From Acidobacteriaceae bacterium (GTDB lineage: Bacteria > Acidobacteriota > Terriglobia > Terriglobales > Acidobacteriaceae), in the NCBI GenBank assembly GCA_903642235.1, contig CAHJWL010000013.1:1-64000 (forward strand): a stretch of DNA of 64,000 nucleotides, read 5' to 3'. A model generated the notes under the pieces. The model made no database searches and was not told the DNA's origin. It saw only the letters and a program-made list of their open reading frames with translations. This document shows, in pieces, positions 25,037 through 35,311 of the stretch. Both the position numbers and the translations under genes were made by a program. Numbering within the stretch: position 1 is the stretch's first letter; each line of letters opens with the position of its first letter.

Positions 25037-25063
25037 GGCTGCGGTTCCGCATGGGCCGCAGCC
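25037..25063 (+). terminator. Hairpin after the M48-like gene
   Basis: GGCTGCGG (25037-25044) and CCGCAGCC (25056-25063) pair over 8 bases around an 11-base loop, 6 bases after the stop codon, followed by a pyrimidine-rich tail (CTTCCTCTCCCT). Confidence 0.6.
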
Positions 25064-25165
25064 CTTCCTCTCCCTCCGCACTTCCCTGTCAGAGAAGCAC
25101 TCAGCTTCCAAACGATTCGCTCACACGGCCGTTCCCCGATAGTCGCGGCCGCTTCAGGAGGTTCA

Positions 25166-25738
25166 GTGTTAAAACGACTTCTTCTCTTGCTCAGCCTGGT
25201 CAGCGGTGCGCATCCACTGCTGCATGCACAGGCTTCACCGACAGCCTCCCGCATGGGTGATGCCCTCCTGGGTGGCGGCTATAGCACGGCCGCCTCTGAC
25301 TATGGTCCCCGTTTTACCGGGTACAACTTCTATGGCGACTTCGACTTTTCACAGCACCTCGGCATCGAGGCCAAGTACAACTACGTCAAGGCACCCTCGT
25401 CGTCGATTCTGTATGAACGAACCTACGAGATCGGTGCACGATACTTCCGCACCTATGGACTGCTGGTTCCGTACGCCAAGGTGATGGTCGGTCGCGGCGT
25501 CTTCAACTACCCGCCCTGCTTCGGTCCGCCTGCCGACCAGAAGGTGGCCTGCGCCAACCTCGCCTATAACGAGGCCTCCGGCGGCTTCGGCACCGATGTA
25601 AAGGTGCGACAGTGGCTCTATCTACGAGCAGACCTGGAGTTTCAGCACTGGTTCAGCTTTAAGGGCACACCCACCAGCACGCCCGATTCCCTGGCGCCAC
25701 AGGTGTTTTCCATCGGAGCCGCGTACCACTTCCGCTAA
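25166..25738 (+). CDS. Small outer-membrane beta-barrel protein
   Basis: 190 residues beginning at a GTG 4 bases after a strong AGGAGG. A signal peptide (MLKRLLLLLSLVSGAHPLLHAQA) precedes alternating aromatic strands (RFTGYNFYGDFDFSQHLGIEAKYNYV, YEIGARYFRTYGLLVPYAKVMVG, WLYLRADLEFQHWFSF), and the protein ends in the outer-membrane signature FSIGAAYHFR, with an aromatic near the terminus. It resembles the 8-stranded OmpA/OmpX-type barrels (OMP_b-brl). Function beyond envelope structure or adhesion cannot be inferred. Confidence 0.82.
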   Translation: MLKRLLLLLSLVSGAHPLLHAQASPTASRMGDALLGGGYSTAASDYGPRFTGYNFYGDFDFSQHLGIEAKYNYVKAPSSSILYERTYEIGARYFRTYGLLVPYAKVMVGRGVFNYPPCFGPPADQKVACANLAYNEASGGFGTDVKVRQWLYLRADLEFQHWFSFKGTPTSTPDSLAPQVFSIGAAYHFR

Positions 25739-25744
25739 AAACAG

Positions 25745-25778
25745 GGGCGGAGCAGGTCGCCAGTGCACCGCTCCGCCC
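25745..25778. terminator. Hairpin between two convergent barrel genes
   Basis: GGGCGGAGC (25745-25753) pairs with GCTCCGCCC (25770-25778) over 9 bases with a 16-base loop. It lies between the convergent 3' ends of the two barrel genes and could end both; no long T-run is present. Confidence 0.55.
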
Positions 25779-25812
25779 TGCTTACCCTACTTACCAGAGA
25801 GACCCGCAGATT

Positions 25813-26412
25813 TTAGAAGTGGTAGGCCACGCCGACCGTCGGCATCGAGATAACCTCATACCGATTTGTCTGCAGGTCCGACTTGCCGAAATCAGGCGCC
25901 TTCACTGCAAAGCCGCGATACTGCACCCGCACGTCAAAGCTGGGGCTGACCTCATACGACACGCCCGCACCGAACATGGCGCCGATGGCTGTGGTCCGCT
26001 TCAGGTCCAGGCTGCTGGTGCCATTATCGCGGATCGCACCGAAAAAGATCGCGGCTGGTCCCACTTCGGCGAAGGGACTGAAATTGTGAAAGTTGAAGCT
26101 GTACACGTAGGCAACGGAGAACTCCTGCTGCCTGGTATGGACTCGAAAGTTTGGGTTGAAGTTTGTGTTGAAGCGTGTGGAGTACTGGGCAAAGGAGTAG
26201 TTCGCCTCACCCGCGCTATGGGGGGTCAACATATAACGGTAGCTTCCCAGGAAGCCTACGGTGGTTGTAGCGGACTCTCGCACGCCGCCGGTGCCATTGA
26301 CTGTGGGTGTGAAGACACCAATTGCACTTACACTTGCGTCCTGCCGGCTCTCCTGCGCTAAACCGGCGGCGGCCGATGCCATCAGCACGCCCAAAACCAT
26401 CGTCTTCATCAT
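25813..26412 (-). CDS. Outer-membrane beta-barrel protein
   Basis: 199 residues from the ATG at 26412, which starts a signal peptide (MMKTMVLGVLMASAAAGLAQ); the frame stays open to 26517 but without signal-like sequence. The mature part shows repeated barrel strands (TTTVGFLGSYRYMLTPHSAGEANYSFAQYS, QEFSVAYVYSFNFHNFSPFAEVGPAAIFFGA, AIGAMFGAGVSYEVSPSFDVRVQYRGF) and ends in VGVAYHF with a terminal Phe, as outer-membrane proteins do. It is convergent with, and similar in plan to, the barrel gene on the other side, possibly a distant paralogue. Confidence 0.8.
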   Translation of the reverse strand: MMKTMVLGVLMASAAAGLAQESRQDASVSAIGVFTPTVNGTGGVRESATTTVGFLGSYRYMLTPHSAGEANYSFAQYSTRFNTNFNPNFRVHTRQQEFSVAYVYSFNFHNFSPFAEVGPAAIFFGAIRDNGTSSLDLKRTTAIGAMFGAGVSYEVSPSFDVRVQYRGFAVKAPDFGKSDLQTNRYEVISMPTVGVAYHF

Positions 26413-26652
26413 GCGTTCGTAATCCCCTCGCAGCTTGGCCACTCCTGTCACCGGTACGACAGCCGTGAGGGTTAGGATCAATCCCAAACACGAGATCCTG
26501 CTACGGATCCCAGACACAGTGACGGACGGAGCTTAGCTCTTATCTATTGTACCCGCACAGGCAGAGAGTAATGGACGGCCTCGGGGGCAGACGAGAGCAG
26601 GCTGGCCTGCGTGCGGCCAACCTGCTTCGGCTTGCATTCTGGTCTGCAGATC

Positions 26653-27123
26653 TTACTGAGCCGGCGGCGGCGGCGGCCCGTCGTGGTCCCGCTGCATATG
26701 CTCATGATGCTTGGCTTGCATCGCGTCGAACTTAGCTCTTTGATCGTCGTTGAGAACGGCACGGACTTTGTCGTTTTCGGCCTTGTGCAGATCCATCATC
26801 TTGGCATGTCGATCCGGTCCCTGCAGAGAGCTGTCCGAGTGGATGGCCTGCATCTGTGTCTCGTTATCGGCCTGTATCGCTTTGATCTGCGTGACCTGAT
26901 CGGGCGAAAGATTGAGGCGTTTGGTCATGCTCTCGAGCATGTGCGCCTGACGCTCCGCCGGGTCTCCGTGCGGTCCGCGGGGTGGCGGTCCACCATCCTG
27001 CGAGCTGGGTGGCGCGGTTGCGGGGTCAGTCTGCTGCGCGAGGAGAGAGACTGGGGTCAGTGCGAGGCTGACGATCGCCACGCGCGCCACATAGAAGAGA
27101 GCTGTTCCCTGCTGAAGTTTCAT
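26653..27123 (-). CDS. Spy/CpxP-like periplasmic LTXXQ protein
   Basis: 156 residues. The ATG at 27123 follows AAGGAGGATCT, a strong ribosome binding site; a longer frame to 27513 would overlap the LysR gene. Signal peptide MKLQQGTALFYVARVAIVSLALTPVSLLAQQ, then a proline-rich stretch (DGGPPPRGPHGDP), a helical core with the Spy/CpxP pattern (LNLSPDQVTQIKAIQADNETQMQAI, repeated as VLNDDQRAKFDAM), and a His/Pro-rich tail (KHHEHMQRDHDGPPPPP). Spy-type proteins act as periplasmic chaperones or metal/stress sensors. The His-rich ends suggest metal binding, which is unproven. Confidence 0.82.
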   Translation of the reverse strand: MKLQQGTALFYVARVAIVSLALTPVSLLAQQTDPATAPPSSQDGGPPPRGPHGDPAERQAHMLESMTKRLNLSPDQVTQIKAIQADNETQMQAIHSDSSLQGPDRHAKMMDLHKAENDKVRAVLNDDQRAKFDAMQAKHHEHMQRDHDGPPPPPAQ

Positions 27124-27238
27124 AGATCCTCCTTGGTACCGACTGCGGTCGCACTGTGCGAGGCACTGTCTCCTGTAGTAACAACACTGCAGGGAAAATG
27201 TTTCGATCGACTGCGGATTGACTTCAGTAGCAGGACCG

Positions 27239-28162
27239 CTAACGGTGACGCTCGGGAACAAAGCAATAGGGATCTCCCCGCTTTTCGGCAAAATGTCCAA
27301 TCGTCTTAAGAAATGCAACCGCCGCATGAGAGAGACTGGCCTGCCGGCGATGAACAACCCGCAGCCGGCGCTCAAGCGTGAGTTCCGGCACGGCGACGCG
27401 AACGAGACTGCCGCTGGCCAGCTCCGTTCGAACACACAGGCCCGGAACCAGCGCAACGCCGCCGCCCATCTCCACAAAGCGCTTGATCGCTTCAAGCGAA
27501 GGAAGTTCAACACCCATGTTCAGAGGGGTGCGATGCTGCTTGAACGCCTGCACGACCTTCTGGCGCAGGGGAGACGTGATGGTGTGCGCGATGAAGTTGG
27601 AGGAGCGCAGATCCCGAATGGAGACGACGCCGGCGCGCGCAAAAGGATGGCTTGGATTGACCACAAAGGCGAGCTCATCGCGATAAACAAGAGTTGAGCT
27701 GAGTTGAGGGTCTTCGGGACGAAACGAGAGCAGGCCCAGCTCGACCGTGTGCAGCAGAACGTCATCCGGAATGCGGCTGGCCAGCGAGCGCTGTACCGCA
27801 ACCTTGATACGGGCATTCTTCTTGCGAAACTCAGAGAGCAGCGGCAGAAGGTAGAGGCAGGTGTATTCATTGGCTGCGATGCTGAGCTTGCCGGTATGGA
27901 GAGCGCGCAGATCAGCGATGGCGCCCGAAGCCTCGGACCGCAGGTTCAGCATCTTGAGCGCGTACTCCCGCAGAACCTCGCCCGCGGCGGTAAGCGTCGC
28001 ATCGCGTGAACTGCGTTCGAAGAGAACTTCGCCGAGTTCAGACTCAAGCTTGGCAACAGCCTGGCTGACGGCTGGTTGTGTGCGGTGCAGACGCGACGCC
28101 GCCCGCGAAAAGCTGCGTTCTTCAGCAACCGCGAGAAAGGTCTCCATCTGCGTCAATTCCAT
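27239..28162 (-). CDS. LysR-family transcriptional regulator
   Basis: 307 residues from the ATG at 28162, which has GGAGA 8 bases upstream; the frame extends 9 codons further to a GTG at 28189. The N-terminal helix-turn-helix is clear (METFLAVAEERSFSRAASRLHRTQPAVSQAVAKLESELGEVLFER), followed by the effector-binding domain (LSIAANEYTCLYLLPLLSEFRKKN ... DELAFVVNPSHPFARAG ... EMGGGVALVPGLCV). It is divergent from leuA with about 120 bases between starts. Control of the leu/ilv operon is likely from position, but the inducer is unknown. Confidence 0.92.
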   Translation of the reverse strand: MELTQMETFLAVAEERSFSRAASRLHRTQPAVSQAVAKLESELGEVLFERSSRDATLTAAGEVLREYALKMLNLRSEASGAIADLRALHTGKLSIAANEYTCLYLLPLLSEFRKKNARIKVAVQRSLASRIPDDVLLHTVELGLLSFRPEDPQLSSTLVYRDELAFVVNPSHPFARAGVVSIRDLRSSNFIAHTITSPLRQKVVQAFKQHRTPLNMGVELPSLEAIKRFVEMGGGVALVPGLCVRTELASGSLVRVAVPELTLERRLRVVHRRQASLSHAAVAFLKTIGHFAEKRGDPYCFVPERHR

Positions 28163-28281
28163 CTTCGTCTCCACGGGCAGTGCCATCACTCAGAAGGCCA
28201 GCATAGATTAGTTCTGCTGATACCGCGTCTCGGTACCATAAGAAGCAATTATGATGGTCAGCAGGCAGGAAGGTGTACGGC

Positions 28282-29496
28282 ATGACGGACGACAGCAAGT
28301 TGAAGGCGACTGGGCAGACAGAACGCGGTGCGGAACGTCTTCTATTTCTTGACACCACACTCCGCGATGGAGAGCAGAGCCCCGGGTGCACGATGCACCA
28401 CGAAGAGAAGCTTCGGATGGCGCATCAACTGGCCGCACTGGGCGTCGATATCCTTGAAGCAGGCTTTCCCATCGCGTCGGCAGGGGATTTCGAGTCGGTA
28501 CGCGCCATCGCACGCGAGGTGCGCGGACCCCGGATCACCGGGCTGGCACGGGCAAAGCGTGAGGACATTGAGACTGCCGCGCGAGCTGTAGAAGCGGCAG
28601 CCAGCAATCGCATCCACACCTTTCTTTCCTCGTCTGACATTCATCTCGAACACCAGATGCGGATCAGCCGGCAGCAGGCACTGGATCAGGCCGGGGAGGC
28701 GGTGCGGCTCTCGCGATCCTTCGTTGAAGATGTCGAGTTCTCTCCGATGGATGCGACCCGCACTGATCCGGAGTTTCTGCTGCAGATGGTCATGGTCGCG
28801 ATTGAAGCAGGGGCGACGACCATCAACATCCCCGATACTGTCGGGTACAGCCTGCCGGAAGAGTATGCCGCAATCTTTCGCATGTTGAAGCAGCGCGTTC
28901 CAGACAGCGAGCGCATCACGTTCTCAACGCACTGTCACGACGATCTGGGAATGGCCGTAGCCAACTCCCTTGCTGGTGTGCAGGCCGGAGCGCGGCAGGT
29001 GGAGTGCACGATCAACGGCATCGGCGAACGCGCGGGCAATGCGGCGCTTGAGGAGATTGCGGCGGCACTTATGGTGCGGCGGGATCGCTTTCCCCTCACC
29101 AGCGGGATCGTCATGAAACAGCTCTACCCCACCAGTCAGCTGCTGTCAGAGATTGTGACCTTCAGCTGCTCACCGAACAAGGCAGTCGTCGGTGCAAATG
29201 CGTTTGCACATGAATCCGGCATTCACCAGCACGGCGTTCTCGCGAACCCGCTGACCTACGAGATCATGACACCCGAGTCTGTCGGGGTTCCAGCCAGCAA
29301 TATCGTACTGGGCAAACACAGCGGCCGGCGGGCTCTTGAGCACCGCTTGAAAGATCTCGGAATCACGCTGACGCGGAGCGATCTTGACGTCCTTTACAGA
29401 CGCTTCACCGAACTCGCAGACCGGAAGAAGTTAATCTACGAGCAGGACCTCCTGGAGCTCCTGCAGACACAGCAGATCGCGCTTACAGAATCGTAA
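28282..29496 (+). CDS. leuA: 2-isopropylmalate synthase lacking the C-terminal regulatory domain
   Basis: 404 residues. Condenses acetyl-CoA with 2-oxoisovalerate, the first committed step of leucine synthesis. The HMGL-like TIM barrel is complete: [29 protein letters not shown] with its metal-binding His residues, [15 protein letters not shown], and HESGIHQHG, followed by the linker domain. The chain ends near residue 404 whereas common LeuA proteins have about 510-520; the leucine-binding domain (LeuA dimer, PF08502) is missing, and leuB follows 61 bases later. The ATG at 28282 has AGGAAGG about 11 bases before it. A homocitrate-synthase-like activity is less likely in this operon. Confidence 0.9.
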   Translation: MTDDSKLKATGQTERGAERLLFLDTTLRDGEQSPGCTMHHEEKLRMAHQLAALGVDILEAGFPIASAGDFESVRAIAREVRGPRITGLARAKREDIETAARAVEAAASNRIHTFLSSSDIHLEHQMRISRQQALDQAGEAVRLSRSFVEDVEFSPMDATRTDPEFLLQMVMVAIEAGATTINIPDTVGYSLPEEYAAIFRMLKQRVPDSERITFSTHCHDDLGMAVANSLAGVQAGARQVECTINGIGERAGNAALEEIAAALMVRRDRFPLTSGIVMKQLYPTSQLLSEIVTFSCSPNKAVVGANAFAHESGIHQHGVLANPLTYEIMTPESVGVPASNIVLGKHSGRRALEHRLKDLGITLTRSDLDVLYRRFTELADRKKLIYEQDLLELLQTQQIALTES

Positions 29497-29557
29497 TCTT
29501 CAGTGTGTGAACAGAAGAGCAGGTCTCCCTGCGGGTGCCTGGCAGGAAGGAGAGTAT

Positions 29558-30661
29558 GTGCAGCTAAGAGTTACAGTTCTTCCAGGTGACGGCATCGGCC
29601 CCGAGGTGACGCGCGAGGCGGTCAGTATCCTGCGAGCAGTAGCCGATCATGGCGGCCATGAGTTTACCTTCACAGAACTGCTGATTGGCGGCGTAGCGAT
29701 CAGCGAGACAGGTGGACCGCTGCCGCAGACAACGATCGACGGCGGGCTGGCGAGCGATGCTGTGCTGCTGGGAGCGGTGGGCGATAACAGATTCAACCAT
29801 CTCTCCCCGGAGAAGCGGCCCGAGGCAGGTCTGCTGCAGATTCGCCAACTCCTCGGCGGCTTCGCAAATCTACGGCCTTCCGTGGCGTACGCCGCCCTGG
29901 CGGCGAGTTCTCCGTTACGCGCCGACGTAACAGAGGGTGTCGACATCCTCTTCGTCCGGGAGCTGTTGGGCGGCTTGTACTTCGGTATTCCGCGCGCATG
30001 GAATAAAGAAACCGGAGAGGCCTTCAACACGATGCGCTACACCCGCGAGGAGGTCCAGCGCGTGGCGCGCGTCGCCTTCGAAGTCGCAGGCAAGCGTCGT
30101 GGCAAAGTGACGTCCGTCGATAAGGCAAATGTTCTCGAAACATCACAGCTTTGGCGGGCAACGGTAACGGAAGTAGCGGCGGAGTATCCCGGAGTCACGC
30201 TCGAACACCAGTTCGTCGACTCGATGGCCATGCACCTGATGAACACGCCGCGAAACTTCGACGTGGTGCTGACAGAAAATCTGTTCGGCGACATTCTCTC
30301 CGATGAAGCAGGTGTGATTACCGGATCACTCGGTATGCTGCCGTCAGCGACAATCGGTGGCGCGGTCAATCTGTATGAGCCCGTGCACGGGTCGGCGCCG
30401 GACATCGCCGGGAGCGGCAAGGCAAATCCTCTGGGAGCCATTCTCACAGCGGCCATGGTGCTGCGGTATTCGGCAGGTTTGGAGCAGGAGGCCGTGGCGG
30501 TGGAGAGTGCCGTACGGCGCGTGCTGCAGGATGGCCATCGCACCGCCGACATCTCTCGCGATCAGACCGCCGTCTTGACGTCAACCGAAGCGATGGGACG
30601 CCTGGTGCATGAAGCCCTGTCCCAGGACCTCGGGCGGAAAGGATCCATGCACGCCGTCTGA
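29558..30661 (+). CDS. leuB: 3-isopropylmalate dehydrogenase
   Basis: 367 residues from the GTG at 29558, preceded by GGAAGGAGAG; a longer frame begins at 29507. Oxidatively decarboxylates 3-isopropylmalate to 2-oxoisocaproate. Motifs: VLPGDGIGPEVT, LLGAVGDNRF, LFVRELLGGLYFG, DKANVLETSQLWR, the active-site segment QFVDSMAMHLM, ENLFGDILSDEAG and HGSAPDIAGSGKANP. Length and motifs are normal. Second gene of the leu/ilv operon. Confidence 0.96.
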   Translation: MQLRVTVLPGDGIGPEVTREAVSILRAVADHGGHEFTFTELLIGGVAISETGGPLPQTTIDGGLASDAVLLGAVGDNRFNHLSPEKRPEAGLLQIRQLLGGFANLRPSVAYAALAASSPLRADVTEGVDILFVRELLGGLYFGIPRAWNKETGEAFNTMRYTREEVQRVARVAFEVAGKRRGKVTSVDKANVLETSQLWRATVTEVAAEYPGVTLEHQFVDSMAMHLMNTPRNFDVVLTENLFGDILSDEAGVITGSLGMLPSATIGGAVNLYEPVHGSAPDIAGSGKANPLGAILTAAMVLRYSAGLEQEAVAVESAVRRVLQDGHRTADISRDQTAVLTSTEAMGRLVHEALSQDLGRKGSMHAV

Positions 30662-30684
30662 CCGGGCTCGTGCGCTTGCCTCCT

Positions 30685-31380
30685 ATGCGATCTCTTCTTC
30701 TCCTTGCGGTGCTCTCCGGATCAGCGATCTCTGCCTGCGCGCAGCTGCATTCGCCGCAGGTGACTCTTCATCGAACGGAAAAGCCTGAGGACCTGAGCTG
30801 GATGTGGCGCTACGCAACTCCGCTGCCCGGCAGCGATGAAAGCAGACTGGCGATCGATCCACGCTTCGAACCTCTGCTGGCGCATACACTGACGGCGCCG
30901 CAGAGCTTCTGGGGCAGCGGACGCTCTCTCGCCGACGCTGCGGCTGTCTTCCTGACTGGGACGCCCGGCCAGGTGATTGAGGATGACAACCGGTATCTGA
31001 CAGCCGACGCCTGTGTGCGGGAGTTCTGTTCCAATCGCGGTCTGCTGTGGGTGGATCTGGGTCTGCCTCATCCGTTGGTTGTTTTTGCAGCAATTGATTG
31101 GATCAGCGAGAACAAGACCGTCAATCAGGCGGATGCGACCTACACCCTGTGGGTCTTCAGCAATCGCACGCTCGCGACGGATCACATCCCTGCCGCCCTG
31201 CGCCGCAGCATCGCGCGATGGACGGCGCTGCCCCCGCCTGGCAGTGATGCCGTTCAAAACATAACGCGTGTCTTCGTCGTCGACCCCGACGGTACGCCGC
31301 ACCCGGTAAATCCCAAAACTGTCGGCGCGCAGTCCACGCTCCCCGCCGAGACCAGCTCAGAGACAAAGGTTCAACCATGA
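30685..31380 (+). CDS. Secreted protein of unknown function inside the leu operon
   Basis: About 231 residues from the ATG at 30685 (or 236 from a GTG at 30670; no strong ribosome binding site is visible for either). Signal peptide [19 protein letters not shown], possibly a lipoprotein because ISAC resembles a lipobox. The mature protein contains [63 protein letters not shown] and [19 protein letters not shown] do not recognise the family. Its TGA stop overlaps the leuC start (ATGA), so leuC translation is coupled to this gene, which is unusual for a leucine operon. Confidence 0.72.
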   Translation: MRSLLLLAVLSGSAISACAQLHSPQVTLHRTEKPEDLSWMWRYATPLPGSDESRLAIDPRFEPLLAHTLTAPQSFWGSGRSLADAAAVFLTGTPGQVIEDDNRYLTADACVREFCSNRGLLWVDLGLPHPLVVFAAIDWISENKTVNQADATYTLWVFSNRTLATDHIPAALRRSIARWTALPPPGSDAVQNITRVFVVDPDGTPHPVNPKTVGAQSTLPAETSSETKVQP

Positions 31381-32891
31381 CGACAGCACTGACGCATCCG
31401 AAGACACTCTTCGAAAAGGTTTGGGAGCAGCATCTGGTGGCCGAGCCGGCAGGCGAGCCGACCCTGCTCTATATCGATCTGCATCTGGTCCACGAGGTCA
31501 CGAGCCCGCAGGCGTTTGAAGGTCTGCGGCTTGCGGGCCGCAGTGTCCGGCGCCCCGACAGGCATATCGCGACGGTCGATCATAATGTGCCAACGACCAG
31601 CATCGGCGACCGCCTGGTAATTGCAGACCAGATCGCGGCGAAGCAGGTCGATGCGCTTCGCCGCAACTGTGCCGAGTTCGGTATCGAGCTCTTCGATGTA
31701 CAGGCGGCGGAGCAAGGAATTGTGCACATGATCGGACCGGAGCTGGGTGCGACCAAACCGGGCATGACAATCGTCTGCGGCGACTCGCATACCTCCACAC
31801 ACGGCGCCTTCGGTGCACTCGCCTTCGGCATAGGCACGTCTGAGGTTGAGCACGTGATGGCCACGCAGACCTTGCCCCAGGACAAACCCAGGACCTTCCG
31901 GATCAACGTGGAGGGCGAGTTGCCCTACGGAGTCACAGCCAAAGACATCATCCTCGAGATCATCGGGCGCATCGGAACGGATGGCGCAACCGGGTATGTG
32001 GTCGAGTACGCAGGTTCCGCCATTCGCGCGCTCTCGATGGAAGGCCGCATGACGGTGTGCAACATGAGCATTGAGGCTGGCGCCCGCGCCGGTATGATCG
32101 CACCCGATGACACGACCTTCGCTTACCTCAAGGGTCGCCGTTTCGCACCGGCGGGACCGCTGCAGAACTCGACCACTTCAGGAGAAGATTCCTGGAGCAA
32201 CGCCGTGGCGCAGTGGCGAACGCTCGTGACTGACGAGGGCGCAGCCTTCGATCGGGAGCTGACAATCGATGCAGGGAAACTGGCGCCGCGAGTGACGTGG
32301 GGTACAAGCCCGGGCATGGTCACGGGCATTGACGACGTCGTGCCGTCAGTTGACGATGCGCTCTCGGACGCGGATCGTAAGAGCTTTGCGCGGGCGCTTG
32401 AGTACATGGACCTGAAACCCGGAACGCGTATCGATGACATTCGCGTCGATGCTGTTTTTCTGGGCTCCTGCACCAACGCGCGCATCGAAGATCTTCGCGC
32501 GGCAGCCCAGGTCGTCAACGGGTACCAGGTCGCAACGTCGGTACGCGCGATGGTTGTGCCAGGATCGCAGCAGGTCAAAGCGCAGGCCGAAAAAGAAGGG
32601 CTGGCGACGATCTTTACAGCGGCGGGTTTTGAGTGGCGCGAGCCCGGCTGCAGCATGTGTCTCGGCATGAACCCGGACATCCTGCAACCCGGCGAACGCT
32701 GCGCCTCCACCAGCAATCGCAACTTCGAAGGGCGGCAGGGCCGTGGCGGACGAACGCATCTGGTCTCGCCGGTCATGGCCGCTGCGGCCGCCATCACCGG
32801 CCGCCTGACGGATATCCGCCGATGGAAGTTCGCCGGCACAGATCCAGGTCTGGCCTCGGACCAGATGCTGGTCGAAGGAGGATCCCGCTGA
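31377..32891 (+). CDS. leuC: 3-isopropylmalate dehydratase large subunit
   Basis: 504 residues. With LeuD it isomerises 2- to 3-isopropylmalate through an aconitase-type [4Fe-4S] cluster. The cluster ligands are the Cys of [13 protein letters not shown] and the two Cys of GCSMCLGMN. Other signatures are [36 protein letters not shown] and the C-terminal [24 protein letters not shown] overlaps the preceding stop codon. Confidence 0.97.
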   Translation: MTTALTHPKTLFEKVWEQHLVAEPAGEPTLLYIDLHLVHEVTSPQAFEGLRLAGRSVRRPDRHIATVDHNVPTTSIGDRLVIADQIAAKQVDALRRNCAEFGIELFDVQAAEQGIVHMIGPELGATKPGMTIVCGDSHTSTHGAFGALAFGIGTSEVEHVMATQTLPQDKPRTFRINVEGELPYGVTAKDIILEIIGRIGTDGATGYVVEYAGSAIRALSMEGRMTVCNMSIEAGARAGMIAPDDTTFAYLKGRRFAPAGPLQNSTTSGEDSWSNAVAQWRTLVTDEGAAFDRELTIDAGKLAPRVTWGTSPGMVTGIDDVVPSVDDALSDADRKSFARALEYMDLKPGTRIDDIRVDAVFLGSCTNARIEDLRAAAQVVNGYQVATSVRAMVVPGSQQVKAQAEKEGLATIFTAAGFEWREPGCSMCLGMNPDILQPGERCASTSNRNFEGRQGRGGRTHLVSPVMAAAAAITGRLTDIRRWKFAGTDPGLASDQMLVEGGSR

Positions 32892-33523
32892 TGCAACCGA
32901 TCAATCGCCTCACCGCAACCGCTGCACCTCTGCCGCTGCCGAACATCGACACCGACCAGATCATTCCGAAGCAGTTCCTGAAGCGCATCGAGCGCACGGG
33001 CTACGGTGAGGTTCTGTTCTATGACTGGCGGCGGATCCAGGAAGGTCCTGAAGCAGGCAAGGAGGATCCGCGCTTCGTGCTTAATCGACCAGAGTACAAG
33101 GGTGTTGAGATTCTGATTGCGGAGAAGAACTTCGGCTGCGGCTCCTCGCGTGAGCATGCCGCCTGGGCGATCCGTCAGTTTGGCTTTCGCGCCGTCATCG
33201 CGCCGACCTTTGCCGACATCTTCTACTCCAATGCTGGTAAGAACGGCATTGTTCTGGCACGGCTGACCGAAGCCGAAGTAGAGACTCTGATGGCGCGGTC
33301 GACCGCGAACCCCGGTCATCTCATCACGCTCGACCTCCAGGCCCAGACCGTAACAGACGATGAAGGCTTTGCGGCACACTTCGACATCGATCCGTTCCGC
33401 AAATATTGCCTGTTGAACGGGCTTGATGACATCGGACTTACGTTACGGCACGAAGCGGATCTCGACCGCTACGAGCACGCCCACACTCGCGAGTACTGGA
33501 TGTCACCGAAGGCGTGCGCTTAG
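32891..33523 (+). CDS. leuD: 3-isopropylmalate dehydratase small subunit
   Basis: 210 residues beginning at the ATG that shares a base with the leuC stop (TGATG). Swivelling subunit of isopropylmalate isomerase. Motifs: LPNIDTDQIIPKQFLKRIERTGYGEVLFYDWR, EKNFGCGSSREHAAWAI, VIAPTFADIFYSNAGKNGIV. Normal length. The open frame extends upstream inside leuC but that part is a shadow. Confidence 0.96.
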   Translation: MQPINRLTATAAPLPLPNIDTDQIIPKQFLKRIERTGYGEVLFYDWRRIQEGPEAGKEDPRFVLNRPEYKGVEILIAEKNFGCGSSREHAAWAIRQFGFRAVIAPTFADIFYSNAGKNGIVLARLTEAEVETLMARSTANPGHLITLDLQAQTVTDDEGFAAHFDIDPFRKYCLLNGLDDIGLTLRHEADLDRYEHAHTREYWMSPKACA

Positions 33524-33572
33524 GGCAATACACACCGTCATCGTCTGTTCTTCAACCCCTTGAAAGGAAACT

Positions 33573-35267
33573 GTGAACGCCTTCGTCTCCGGCAAGCGTA
33601 ACTCCATCGTTCTCACCGAAGGCCCATCGCGTGCAGCGGCGCGTAGCTATCTGCGCGGCGTCGGGTTCTCCAAGGAGGACCTGCACAAGCCAATCATCGG
33701 CATTGCCAACACCTGGACCGAGATCGGGCCATGCAACTTCCATCTGCGACAGGTGGCGGAGGCAGTGAAGCAGGGCGTGCGTGACGCAGGCGGAACGCCG
33801 ATGGAGTTCAACACGGTCACGATCTCAGATGGCATCACGATGGGAACAGAGGGCATGAAGGCCAGTCTGATCTCCCGCGAGGTGATCGCCGATTCAATTG
33901 AGCTCGTTGCGCGCGGCAATAGTTTTGACGGTCTCGTTTGTATTGCCGGCTGTGACAAGAACATGCCGGGAACGATCATGGCTCTTGCACGGCTCGACCT
34001 TCCCGGATTGATGCTCTATGGCGGCAGCATCGCTCCAGGCCAGCTTGCGCAGCCTGATGGAACACACAAGGACATTACGATTCTGAACGTCTTCGAGGCC
34101 ATCGGATCTCATGCCGCGGGGCGCATCTCGGATGACGATCTTGAGGCGGTCGAAGCTGCTGCCTGTCCTGGCCCCGGCGCATGTGGCGGCCAGTTCACGG
34201 CTAATACCATGGCGATGGCTGGTGAATTTCTCGGCATCTCCCCGATCGGTCTCACCGGTGTGCCGGCGATGGCGGCTGATAAGGCGATCGCGAGTCGAGA
34301 GGCAGGACGTCTGGTGATGGAGCTTACCCGGCAGGATCTACGGCCGTCCAGGATCCTTACGCGGGAGGCTCTTGAGAATGCCATTACCGCAGTCTGCGCG
34401 AGCGGCGGCAGCACCAACGCGGTGTTGCACCTGATCGCGATCGCCTATGAGCTCGACATTCCCCTCTCGATGGAAGACTTTGATCGCATCAGCGAGCGGA
34501 CCCCGTTCATCTGTGATCTCTCGCCGGGCGGAAAGTATGTGGCAAAGGACTACCAGGACGCGGGTGGATCGCGCGTGTTGGCTGCGCGTCTTCTCGAACG
34601 CGGACAGCTGCACGACACCATCACCGTGACCGGCCAGACATTGCATGAAGAGGCCAGGAACGCGCGGGAGACGCCCGGGCAGCCCGTCATCCGCACATGG
34701 GACCATCCGCTCAAGAGCACAGGCGGCCTGGTCATCCTGAGAGGAAATCTCGCGCCGGAGGGATGTGTGATCAAGGTAGCGGGGCATGAGCGGCTCTTCC
34801 ATCAAGGACCCGCGCGTGTCTTTGATTCAGAGGACCTTTGCTTCGCGGCAATTCAGGACGGCCGCATTCAAGCGTCCGATGTGCTGGTCATTCGCTATGA
34901 GGGTCCGAAAGGCGGCCCGGGCATGCGTGAGATGCTTGCCGTCACGGCCGCCATCAAAGGCATTCCAGAGCTCTCGGAGACGGTAGCGCTGTTGACAGAT
35001 GGTCGTTTTTCGGGCGCCACTCGTGGTCTGATGGCCGGACACGTGGCTCCGGAAGCGTATCTTGGCGGCGTGATTGCCGCGGTGCACGAAGGCGATACGA
35101 TCACCTTCGACATACCTCGGCGCGAGCTGCGGCTCGAGGTTCCAGCGGACGAGATCGCCAGACGCCTTGCAGCATGGCACGCTCCAGAACCTCGCTATCG
35201 ACGGGGCGTGTTCGCAAAGTATGCAGCGGGTGTTTCGTCGGCAAGTCTGGGCGCTGTAACGACGTAG
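33573..35267 (+). CDS. ilvD: Dihydroxy-acid dehydratase
   Basis: 564 residues from a GTG with GAAAGGA 6 bases upstream. Dehydrates dihydroxy acids to 2-oxo acids in valine/isoleucine synthesis; an Fe-S enzyme. Cluster Cys residues are visible in [10 protein letters not shown] and [15 protein letters not shown], plus [33 protein letters not shown] and [22 protein letters not shown]. 49 bases after leuD in the same direction. Confidence 0.96.
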   Translation: MNAFVSGKRNSIVLTEGPSRAAARSYLRGVGFSKEDLHKPIIGIANTWTEIGPCNFHLRQVAEAVKQGVRDAGGTPMEFNTVTISDGITMGTEGMKASLISREVIADSIELVARGNSFDGLVCIAGCDKNMPGTIMALARLDLPGLMLYGGSIAPGQLAQPDGTHKDITILNVFEAIGSHAAGRISDDDLEAVEAAACPGPGACGGQFTANTMAMAGEFLGISPIGLTGVPAMAADKAIASREAGRLVMELTRQDLRPSRILTREALENAITAVCASGGSTNAVLHLIAIAYELDIPLSMEDFDRISERTPFICDLSPGGKYVAKDYQDAGGSRVLAARLLERGQLHDTITVTGQTLHEEARNARETPGQPVIRTWDHPLKSTGGLVILRGNLAPEGCVIKVAGHERLFHQGPARVFDSEDLCFAAIQDGRIQASDVLVIRYEGPKGGPGMREMLAVTAAIKGIPELSETVALLTDGRFSGATRGLMAGHVAPEAYLGGVIAAVHEGDTITFDIPRRELRLEVPADEIARRLAAWHAPEPRYRRGVFAKYAAGVSSASLGAVTT

Positions 35268-35311
35268 GGCTGTGATCGAAAGAGAGACGCTTGATGAAGC
35301 AGGAGATGACG

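Noticed and set aside
28163..28281. Leucine-type attenuator or T-box in front of leuA
   Set aside because: No leader peptide with a run of Leu codons and no T-box core (no AGGGTGGNACCGCG-like stretch) was found in this short region.
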